A stretch of DNA of 8,692 nucleotides. Origin: Bryobacterales bacterium (lineage in GTDB: Bacteria; Cyanobacteriota; Vampirovibrionia; Obscuribacterales; Obscuribacteraceae). Each line of letters opens with the position of its first letter. The stretch's first letter is position 1. A program made the position numbers and the translations under genes. Shown here one piece after another: positions 1-5,748 of the stretch. The stretch lies in assembly GCA_903970295.1 (NCBI GenBank), contig CAJCHQ010000113.1, forward strand, positions 1-8,692. Direction: 5' to 3'. The notes beneath the pieces are model-generated. The model saw nothing but the letters and a program-made list of their open reading frames with translations, made no database searches and was not told the DNA's origin.

Positions 1-359
1 CGGACCGAGACGAGCAGCGGTTTTTCCAGGTCGCCCAATTTGCGATCGAGAGCCGCCTCTACACTTTGGAGCTGGGCAAATATTTCATCCATCAAACCGG
101 CGGGCATTTTCTGGCCGCTGTTGTGGTAATCGCGACAGCACTGAGTGAGTATGGTCAGACCTGGCGGCACATTCACACCGCTGGCTGTCATCTCGGCCAA
201 TCCAGCCCCTTTTCCTCCGAGCGCTTCGCGCATCAAATTTCTCTGGTCGCTAGAAATTTGTCCACCATTTTCAGAGAAGGCCTTGTAAGCATCGGCAAAA
301 AGATAGACTCTTCTCAGCTCGAGTCCCTTCGTGGTCTTACTCTTGCCTGTGCTGATCAT
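1..359 (-). CDS. ppdK: Pyruvate, phosphate dikinase, N-terminal part (cut by window edge)
   Basis: PPDK catalyses the reversible conversion of pyruvate, ATP and phosphate to phosphoenolpyruvate, AMP and pyrophosphate in the cytoplasm. Only 119 complete codons lie in the window, all from the N-terminal nucleotide-binding domain. The family signature is clear: ALGGKGAGLAEMT at residues 46-58 with the glycine-rich GGKG loop, VPPGLTI at 64-70, and KPLLVSVR running into the edge, whose final Arg matches the conserved ATP-phosphate-binding Arg of the family. The ATG at 357-359 is preceded by GAGGAG six bases upstream, a strong ribosome binding site that fixes the start. The gene follows ppsR by 72 bases on the same strand, the usual pairing of PPDK with its regulator. 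The stretch between YLF (19-21) and GGKG looks roughly ten residues longer than in PPDKs I remember. The remaining roughly 750 residues lie outside. Confidence 0.93.
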   Translation of the reverse strand, partial: MISTGKSKTTKGLELRRVYLFADAYKAFSENGGQISSDQRNLMREALGGKGAGLAEMTASGVNVPPGLTILTQCCRDYHNSGQKMPAGLMDEIFAQLQSVEAALDRKLGDLEKPLLVSV

Positions 360-365
360 GCCCTT

Positions 366-371
366 CTCCTC
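366..371 (-). promoter_or_regulatory. Ribosome binding site of ppdK
   Basis: GAGGAG on the minus strand, six bases before the ATG at 357-359. It decides the ppdK start and shows that the gene has its own translation initiation site although it is probably co-transcribed with ppsR. Confidence 0.75.
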
Positions 372-431
372 GTTTTTGTAGTGCCTGGTGGCAGTGGACT
401 GGTCGCTTGTTGCGAAAAGCCGGATGGTATA

Positions 432-1295
432 TCACTGGCGCAGATGCAAATAAATCTCACTGGACGTTTCTTCGATCGCTTTGGACGAGACATCAATGAT
501 GTGACATTTGAGTTCGCGAAATAACTTTTTCGCCTGCCGCACTTCTTGCGTGATGCGGTCGGGATCTGCGTATTCGGTATTAGCGGGCAGGCCTAATATC
601 TGCGCTCTGGTTGTGCGAATGCCCTGCAGCACATGCGGATCGATGTGCAAACCGATAATTTTGCGAGCGGGAATTTCAAACAAAGCCGGCGGTGGATCGA
701 CACCATAAATGATTGGCACATTGGCTGATTTGAGACCGTAGTGATGAGCCAGGTACATGCAATTGGGTGTTTTGCTGGTGCGAGAAACTCCTGCAAGTAC
801 AACATCGGCTTGCCTGACACCATCAGAATTTTTACCGTCGTCAAAACGAATGGCAAAATCGATTGCTTCAATGCGCTTGAAATAAGTTTCGTCGAGCATA
901 TGCAATCTGCCCGGTTGCGAGAGTGGTGCCGAATCAGTCATCAGAGCGATGCGCGTGATCAACGGACCAAGCAGATCGACGGTTGGAATGCCATGTTTGA
1001 GCGCTTCAGTCTCGAGCGTTTCACGGTATTCGGGCAAAACCAAAGTGTAGGCAATGACGGCCCTGGCTGAGGTCAACTCTTTGACCAGATCAGTGAGCTG
1101 CTGGCAACTGCGAATTTGAGGCAAGCGATAAATCGAGGCCCGCCCAGGTTGGAACTGAACCAGGGCAGCTCGAGCAACCGCTTCGGCGGTTTCACCACTG
1201 GAATCAGATACGGTGAATACGATTAATTGACGAGTGTCGGCCAACTTGGCCGAAAGAGCATTGGCATTGATATCTTGATTTTCCAAATCGTTCAT
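432..1295 (-). CDS. ppsR: PPDK regulatory protein (bifunctional kinase/pyrophosphorylase, DUF299/PSRP)
   Basis: This cytoplasmic enzyme inactivates PPDK by ADP-dependent phosphorylation of a threonine and reactivates it by phosphate-dependent dephosphorylation with release of pyrophosphate. Family signatures, numbered from the GTG at 1313, are FTVSDSSGETAE at 33-44, HMLDETYFKRIEAIDFAIRF at 138-157 followed by DDGKN, and the P-loop-like GVSRTSKTP at 175-183. The C-terminal DVSSKAIEET (274-283) is also typical. The frame is open up to the GTG at 1313 (293 aa), but I prefer the ATG at 1295 (287 aa): neither start has a strong Shine-Dalgarno, ATG is the commoner codon, and the conserved domain begins only about 20 residues further in. 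The family member acting on PEP synthase is close in sequence, but ppdK 72 bases downstream shows that PPDK is the target. It likely shares a transcript with ppdK. Confidence 0.95.
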   Translation of the reverse strand: MNDLENQDINANALSAKLADTRQLIVFTVSDSSGETAEAVARAALVQFQPGRASIYRLPQIRSCQQLTDLVKELTSARAVIAYTLVLPEYRETLETEALKHGIPTVDLLGPLITRIALMTDSAPLSQPGRLHMLDETYFKRIEAIDFAIRFDDGKNSDGVRQADVVLAGVSRTSKTPNCMYLAHHYGLKSANVPIIYGVDPPPALFEIPARKIIGLHIDPHVLQGIRTTRAQILGLPANTEYADPDRITQEVRQAKKLFRELKCHIIDVSSKAIEETSSEIYLHLRQ

Positions 1296-1464
1296 CCTGG
1301 CAGTCCGGGACACGAAGAGATGCGCCTTGCGTCAGTGCCTGTGCTGCCACATATTTAGCATATCGACAGGCCTGGATGCAGGCATCAACCAACAAGTTTA
1401 ATGCCGCAACGCTGCCAAGTGCGCGCCCTTTCCTGACGCGCATTCAGGCTCAGGATGAACACCT

Positions 1465-2829
1465 CTATTTGGTCAGATGGCAAGTTTCTCTCACAGGCAG
1501 CGCCGAGGCACGGATGGCGAGCGGTGTGTGATCTTCTTCGATTTTTTTCTTGAGCACCTGAATTGCCGCTTTTAATTGCACATCTTTCAAATCTTCAGGC
1601 GATCGCTTGACGTGTGGCAGATCCGGATCTTCCCACCAGGGACCTTTGTGGTCTTTCAATTCTTTGTCAGTGAGCTCGACGACCACATCGGGACCGATGC
1701 CTTTTTTGTTGATGTCGGTGTCGTTAGGTGTCAAATATTTGGCGATGGTGACATTGACACCACTGCCGTCTTCCAATTTGTTGATGCCCTGCACCAGGCC
1801 TTTGCCAAAAGTAGTTTGACCGACCAGAGTGGCCCGACCATTATCACGCAGCGCACCACTGGTGATTTCAGAGGCGCTGGCTGAGCCTTTATTGATCAGA
1901 ACCACGACCGGCTGCCGGCAAACCGACTTACCGTCAGATTGTTGCGGTGATTTATAACCATCGCGATCAACCGTTGAGACGATATTGCCTTTGTCCAAAA
2001 ACATATTAGAAATTTCGATCGCATTGGTCAACAAACCACCTGGGTTGTCTCGCAAATCGAAAATGATGCCTTTGGCACTGGAAAGTTTACTCAAGGCGTC
2101 TTTCACTTCTTGATTGGCTTGTTGCGAGATGAAGCTGCTCAGGCGGATGTAGCCAACATCCGAATCGAGCATCTTGGCGGTCTGCACAGCTTTGATTTGA
2201 ATTTCAGCGCGCACAACCGGGATTACCACTTTTTCTTTGCCGCGCATCAATGTCAAAACCACTTTGGTGTTGGCTTCTCCGCGAATATGTTTGGCCGCAT
2301 CTTCAACCGTGAAGCCGGTTGTTTTTTTGCCGTCGATTTCGGCGATTTCGTCAGCTGCTTGCACACCGGCTTCGAATGCCGGAGTGCCCTCGATGGGCTG
2401 AATCACAACCACTTTCTTTTCTTTAGGGTCGATGCCGATTTGCACACCGATACCACATAGTTTGGCGTCGATTTGTTGCTTCTCGTCATCGAAAGCGTCG
2501 CGATCCAAAAATCTGGTGTAGTGATCGTTCAAACTGGCAAGCATTGTTTCGATCGCTTTGTGCGCGTCTTCGAGGGTTTGCAGCTTACCGTCGTACTTGT
2601 GCTCCCAGCGCCGCCAATTCTGTTTGTTGTAATCAACCTGATAGAAGTCAGCGTCGATCAAATGCCAGACTCGATTGTAAATGTCTTGCGGTTCGACTTT
2701 CTTGCGCAGCGATTGGCGGCTTACCTCGTCTCCATCGGTTGAGGCCGAAGCGGTTCGCCCCCAGAGTGCACCGCCTGTGTTCAAAGATGCCGAAACGAGG
2801 ATGGGAATTAGAAAGAGTTTCCAGCGCAT
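1465..2829 (-). CDS. ctpA: Carboxyl-terminal processing protease, S41 family, exported
   Basis: A 454-residue serine protease of the CtpA/Prc family, which trims or degrades exported proteins from their C-termini. Domain order: signal peptide or N-terminal anchor (residues 1 to about 28, hydrophobic LFLIPILVSASL), a helical N-terminal region (45-115), a PDZ domain (about 125-205, with GIGVQIG at 126-132 and the usual AFEAGVQAADEI at 151-162), and the peptidase core (about 225-390). The Ser-Lys dyad is visible: NKGSASASEI contains the catalytic Ser at 318 and FGKGLVQ the Lys at 343, spaced 25 residues as in E. coli Prc, with Gln347 four residues later. The ATG at 2827-2829 has a weak GGGA about ten bases upstream. 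It lies upstream of ppsR on the same strand, but with 151-169 bases between, so co-transcription is uncertain. Symbol by family; the exact paralogue (ctpA/B/C) cannot be fixed. Confidence 0.93.
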   Translation of the reverse strand: MRWKLFLIPILVSASLNTGGALWGRTASASTDGDEVSRQSLRKKVEPQDIYNRVWHLIDADFYQVDYNKQNWRRWEHKYDGKLQTLEDAHKAIETMLASLNDHYTRFLDRDAFDDEKQQIDAKLCGIGVQIGIDPKEKKVVVIQPIEGTPAFEAGVQAADEIAEIDGKKTTGFTVEDAAKHIRGEANTKVVLTLMRGKEKVVIPVVRAEIQIKAVQTAKMLDSDVGYIRLSSFISQQANQEVKDALSKLSSAKGIIFDLRDNPGGLLTNAIEISNMFLDKGNIVSTVDRDGYKSPQQSDGKSVCRQPVVVLINKGSASASEITSGALRDNGRATLVGQTTFGKGLVQGINKLEDGSGVNVTIAKYLTPNDTDINKKGIGPDVVVELTDKELKDHKGPWWEDPDLPHVKRSPEDLKDVQLKAAIQVLKKKIEEDHTPLAIRASALPVRETCHLTK

Positions 2830-3008
2830 ATATTAACAATTTCCCAAGAGTAGAAAGGAGTGAAAGCCGGTGCGGAAGCGCTTGGTCATTTGATTTAGCC
2901 AGTCGACCTCTGGGCAAGAGGCGGAAAGAGCCGCGGTCTCACTTGGTCATATACCCACAATGGCTTATATCCAATCTGTTTAAAGCCGCAAAGGAGGCGG
3001 ATAAGCCA

Positions 3009-3029
3009 GCAGAAAATTTCTGCTACTAT
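3009..3029 (+). promoter_or_regulatory. Candidate mtnP promoter with overlapping palindromic operator
   Basis: A perfect inverted repeat, GCAGAAA-A-TTTCTGC (3009-3023), runs directly into TACTAT (3024-3029). The repeat's last bases supply the TGC of an extended -10 (TGnTAnnAT-like). No good -35 is seen, which is tolerable for an extended -10 promoter. A palindrome in the -10/-35 spacer is a classic operator position. The mtnP start lies 63 bases downstream. The elements are visible; the function is inferred. Confidence 0.3.
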
Positions 3030-3075
3030 GATTGTCGCGTTTGGCGCCTGCCGCCTGCGCTTACTCATGAGCAAC

Positions 3076-3082
3076 AAAGGAG
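3076..3082 (+). promoter_or_regulatory. Ribosome binding site of mtnP
   Basis: AAAGGAG, ten bases before the ATG at 3093. It sets the mtnP start at 3093 and rejects a far longer reading that would begin inside the opposite-strand protease gene. Confidence 0.65.
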
Positions 3083-3092
3083 CACTGGCGCG

Positions 3093-3896
3093 ATGGCAAA
3101 ACCGGAGGCTGACATTGGTATTTTTGGTGGTTCGGGTTTCTACAAACTCTTCGATCAATGCGAAGAAGTTGCCGTCGAAACGCCTTACGGTCTGCCCAGC
3201 GACAAGGTTTTTGTCGGCAAACTGGCTGGTAAGCGAGTGGCCTTCTTGCCCCGTCATGGCAGGCATCATCAATATCCTCCTCATAAAATCAATTACCGAG
3301 CCAATGTCTGGGCCATGAAAGAACTGGGCGTCACTCGGATAATCGCGCCCTGTGCGGCGGGCAGCCTGCAAAAACACGTGAAACTCGGTCAGTTTGTCGT
3401 TTGCGACCAGTATGTCGATCGAACAAATGGGCGCATTGATACTTTTTACGACGGCCCTATTGCCACCCATGTTTCCGCCGCCGATCCATATTGCTCGGAA
3501 CTACGTCCACTGGCAGTCAAGGCCGGCGAGGCTTGCGGCATCAAGATGCACTCTACAGGCACGGTCGTGGTGATCCAGGGTCCTCGTTTTTCCAGCAAGG
3601 CTGAGTCCAAATGGTTCACATCAATGGGTTGGGAAGTGATCAACATGACCCAATTCCCCGAAGTGCATCTGGTCAAAGAGCTCGAGATGTGCGTCGTCAA
3701 CGTCTCATTGATCACCGATTACGACTCGGGCTTACTCGGAAACGTCGAGCCAGTTTCCCACGCCGAAGTGGTCAAAGTGTTTGAAGGGAACCTGGGCAAT
3801 CTGCAGAAAATGCTCGTCAAATTGATTGAATCAATACCGGCCAAGCGCGAGACCTGCCAATGTCCGACAACTCTGGCCCACGCCCGTTTTACTTAA
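3093..3896 (+). CDS. mtnP: S-methyl-5'-thioadenosine phosphorylase
   Basis: A 267-residue member of the PNP/MTAP phosphorylase family, cytoplasmic. It cleaves methylthioadenosine, a by-product of spermidine synthesis, with phosphate to adenine and methylthioribose-1-phosphate. Visible motifs: IGIFGGSGFY at 8-17 (phosphate-binding Ser14), PRHGRHHQYPPHKINYRAN at 53-71, CAAGSL at 87-92, QGPRFSSKAES at 162-172, INMTQFPE at 183-190, and TDYD at 208-211. The paired aspartates of TDYD mark adenine-type (MTAP) rather than hypoxanthine/guanine specificity, where Asn is typical. A methylthioinosine phosphorylase cannot be fully excluded. The start follows AAAGGAG (3076-3082). The frame is open far upstream, but family length and the conserved domain starting at residue 8 support this start. 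No other methionine-salvage gene lies in the window, so it appears to be transcribed alone, divergently from ctpA. Confidence 0.93.
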   Translation: MAKPEADIGIFGGSGFYKLFDQCEEVAVETPYGLPSDKVFVGKLAGKRVAFLPRHGRHHQYPPHKINYRANVWAMKELGVTRIIAPCAAGSLQKHVKLGQFVVCDQYVDRTNGRIDTFYDGPIATHVSAADPYCSELRPLAVKAGEACGIKMHSTGTVVVIQGPRFSSKAESKWFTSMGWEVINMTQFPEVHLVKELEMCVVNVSLITDYDSGLLGNVEPVSHAEVVKVFEGNLGNLQKMLVKLIESIPAKRETCQCPTTLAHARFT

Positions 3897-3948
3897 ACAA
3901 GATTGACGTTCTCACGCTTTTTAAGATCCTCTCATCATTCCTCTGATA

Positions 3949-3990
3949 TGCTTGACGCTCCACCCAGTCAAGTAGCTCCTTGTCTTGAAC
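3949..3990 (+). promoter_or_regulatory. Leader with two mutually exclusive hairpins before the M16 operon
   Basis: TGCTTGAC (3949-3956) can pair with GTCAAGTA (3967-3974) across a ten-base loop, with one G-U pair. The same GTCAAG (3967-3972) can instead pair with CTTGAAC (3984-3990), leaving one base bulged. The two stems share a strand and cannot form together. It lies between the mtnP stop (3896) and the microprotein start (4029). No clean T-run follows either stem, so this is not an obvious intrinsic terminator. A weak terminator for mtnP, an attenuator-like leader, or chance all remain possible. Confidence 0.25.
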
Positions 3991-4028
3991 CTGACTTCTG
4001 GGCAAATGAGGGAGCGGGATGAAAGATC

Positions 4029-4217
4029 ATGCTGCTGCTCTCTTTAAATCATGTTGTGGCGATCCTCGGGCTGATTCTCTCGCTCAGCAGTTATTTGCTC
4101 ATGAAAAGAATGGGGCTGCCCGACAAGCTCGCAGTCGGTTGCGGCATACTGGCAGCCTTGGTGGTGTCGATCTTCTGGACCTCTGTAATGCTAGGCACCG
4201 AAGACGATGAAGACTAA
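4029..4217 (+). CDS. Two-helix membrane microprotein with acidic C-terminus, unknown function
   Basis: I do not recognise this 62-residue protein. It has two predicted membrane helices, about residues 4-25 (VVAILGLILSLSSYLLM) and 34-55 (LAVGCGILAALVVSIFW), joined by a short basic loop with Lys26, Arg27 and Lys33. It ends in the acidic tail GTEDDED. By the positive-inside rule the loop is cytoplasmic and both ends, including the acidic tail, face outward. The ATG at 4029 has GGGAGCGGGA (4010-4019) upstream, a good ribosome binding site at nine-base spacing. The overlapping ATG at 4019 opens a different frame with a charged, non-membrane product and is less likely. The stop is only 30 bases before the M16 peptidase start, so the gene probably heads that operon. 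It may anchor, regulate or be a substrate of the peptidase; nothing in the sequence decides between these. Confidence 0.75.
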   Translation: MLLLSLNHVVAILGLILSLSSYLLMKRMGLPDKLAVGCGILAALVVSIFWTSVMLGTEDDED

Positions 4218-4237
4218 AGATATAGTTCTGGCAAATT

Positions 4238-4242
4238 GGGGA
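4238..4242 (+). promoter_or_regulatory. Ribosome binding site of the first M16 gene
   Basis: GGGGA five bases before the ATG at 4248. Two other starts in the same frame, TTG at 4236 and ATG at 4242, overlap or touch this site and so cannot use it. It therefore decides for 4248. Confidence 0.6.
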
Positions 4243-4247
4243 TGAAG

Positions 4248-5705
4248 ATGACGATTGAAAACAAATTTTTAGATCAAATGCGGGAAAAAATTAGCAGCCT
4301 GACGACTCTCGCAGTTCTCTTGCTGAGCTTCTCTCTACCTTGTTCGGCAGAAGGTACATATAAGGAATTCTGGAAAACTCCGTTGATCCCTGTGACCCAG
4401 GATTTTAAATTAGCTAACGGCTTGCGCGTCATGATTTCAGAAGACCATTCGGTGCCCGTTGCGGCCCTTGCCATCGTCTACGATGTCGGTGCCAGAAACG
4501 AAGTGAAAGGACGCTCTGGATTCGCTCATTTGTTCGAACACATGATGTTCGAAGGCTCTGAGAATGTCGGCAAAACCGAGCACTTCAAGTATGTCGAGGC
4601 CGCCGGTGGACTGCTCAATGCGTCTACTCATGAAGACTTCACGAATTACTTCGAGAAACTGCCCAGCAATCAAATCGAACTGGCATTGTGGCTGGAATCG
4701 GATCGCATGCGCTCGCTGAAAGTAACACCGGAAAATTTCGAAAACCAGCTGCAAACAGTGAAAGAGGAAAAGCGTTCATCCATCGACAATCAACCCTACA
4801 TGCCAGCGGCACTGAAATTGGAAGAAACGATTTTCGACAACTGGGTGAACAGTCATCCGGTGATCGGCTACTTCGAAGACCTGGAAGCGTCGACAATCGA
4901 CGATGTCAAACGCTTCTTCAAAACCTATTACGCGCCCAACAATGCCACTCTGGCAGTAGTCGGTGATGTCGATCCCAATCAGATTCATCGCTGGGTGGAA
5001 AAGTATTTCGCCTCCATCCCCGCCCAACCTGAACCAGCCAAACCAGATGTGAGCGAGCCCGCTCAAAGCAAAGAAAAATATCTCAAGGTCGAAGATCAGC
5101 ACGCCCAATTGCCAGGTTTCTGGGTGTCATGGAAAGCACCGGCCCGCCGCGATCCTGACTACTATGCTCTGGGCATTATCGAAAAGCTCCTCTCCGGAGG
5201 CGAATCGGCCAGACTGTACCAGAGAATGATCAAAGGCGATCAAGTGGCACTGAAAGCCGATGCCTCTTATGAAGAAAGACGGGGACCGTCGGCATTTGAA
5301 ACCATGATCATCTTCAAGCCTAATACGACTGCAGAAGCGGCGAGAAAAATTATGTGGTCAGAATTGGAAAAGTTGAAAACCGAACCAGTTTCGGCTACCG
5401 AACTGGAGAAATCGAAGAACCAGATTTTGCGCGGACTGTTTGCCTCCAGCAGCTCCACGTCCCTACAGCGCAGTCTAGCTCGGGCAGAGCTTCTCGCTGA
5501 ATACGGTTCGTTCTATGGCGATCCGTTTTTGATCGACAAGGATTTACAAGCCTATTTGAACGTCACACCTGACGACATACAACGTGTCGCCAAGAAAATT
5601 TTCACCCACGAAGGTGCCACCGTCCTTGATGTCATCCCCACGAAAAAAGAGGAGCGGGAAAAGGCAGAAACCAGCCTTTCCCCTGAGCCGAAAAGCAAAA
5701 GCTAA
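4248..5705 (+). CDS. Exported M16 zinc metallopeptidase, catalytic subunit
   Basis: A 485-residue peptidase of the pitrilysin/mitochondrial-processing-peptidase-like family (M16B). Signal peptide at about residues 1-34 (hydrophobic LTTLAVLLLSFSLPCSA, likely cut after CSA; the Cys is preceded by Pro, so not a normal lipobox). The zinc site is intact: HLFEH at 94-98 (HxxEH), and the third ligand Glu174 in TVKEEKRSS, 76 residues after the last His as in MPP beta. A second M16 domain (about 270-460) lacks the usual R/Y substrate-binding motif: where families read RExxGLxY this protein has KGDQVALKADASY. The C-terminus is a charged tail rich in Lys and Glu. The microprotein lies 30 bases upstream and the non-catalytic M16 partner starts 43 bases downstream. 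It probably degrades or processes peptides outside the cytoplasm. Confidence 0.92.
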   Translation: MTIENKFLDQMREKISSLTTLAVLLLSFSLPCSAEGTYKEFWKTPLIPVTQDFKLANGLRVMISEDHSVPVAALAIVYDVGARNEVKGRSGFAHLFEHMMFEGSENVGKTEHFKYVEAAGGLLNASTHEDFTNYFEKLPSNQIELALWLESDRMRSLKVTPENFENQLQTVKEEKRSSIDNQPYMPAALKLEETIFDNWVNSHPVIGYFEDLEASTIDDVKRFFKTYYAPNNATLAVVGDVDPNQIHRWVEKYFASIPAQPEPAKPDVSEPAQSKEKYLKVEDQHAQLPGFWVSWKAPARRDPDYYALGIIEKLLSGGESARLYQRMIKGDQVALKADASYEERRGPSAFETMIIFKPNTTAEAARKIMWSELEKLKTEPVSATELEKSKNQILRGLFASSSSTSLQRSLARAELLAEYGSFYGDPFLIDKDLQAYLNVTPDDIQRVAKKIFTHEGATVLDVIPTKKEEREKAETSLSPEPKSKS

Positions 5706-5748
5706 GGTTGCCCCCGAAAACATTATTGAGCGAGAAGGAAAAATCTAA

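Larger units (their letters stand above)
2830..3092. promoter_or_regulatory. Divergent intergenic region between ctpA and mtnP
   Basis: 263 bases that must carry the promoters of both divergent genes. On the minus strand TATAAG at 2964-2969 with a weak TTGCGG 16 bases upstream is a possible ctpA promoter, which would give a leader of about 135 bases. A short hairpin CCTCT-loop-AGAGG lies at 2907-2921. The 9-mer CTTGGTCAT occurs at 2881-2889 and again at 2942-2950. On the plus strand the clearest element is the palindrome and -10-like box at 3009-3029, listed separately. No credible small gene was found. None of the promoter matches is strong, so treat them as candidates. Confidence 0.4.

Noticed and set aside
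66..524. 152-residue plus-strand frame
   Set aside because: It lies opposite the well-supported ppdK and ppsR genes and its translation resembles no family I know.
1370..1383. Hairpin GCCTG-loop-CAGGC between ctpA and ppsR as a terminator
   Set aside because: The stem is only five pairs and no T-run follows on the minus strand.
1204..1443. 79-residue minus-strand frame overlapping the ppsR start
   Set aside because: It overlaps ppsR by about 90-110 bases in another frame, has no ribosome binding site, and shows no recognisable domain; the ppsR frame is certain there.
2544..3092. Open frame extending mtnP upstream to a 450-residue protein
   Set aside because: The extension is antisense to ctpA and then intergenic. 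The MTAP domain starts at the ATG at 3093, which has its own ribosome binding site, and 267 residues is the normal family length.
4019..4210. 63-residue frame overlapping the microprotein in another frame
   Set aside because: Its product is charged and low in structure, while the 4029 frame gives two coherent membrane helices and a better-spaced ribosome binding site.
4340..4352. Lipoprotein signal in the first M16 protein (SLPC)
   Set aside because: Proline directly before the cysteine does not fit the lipobox; cleavage after CSA fits an ordinary signal peptide better.
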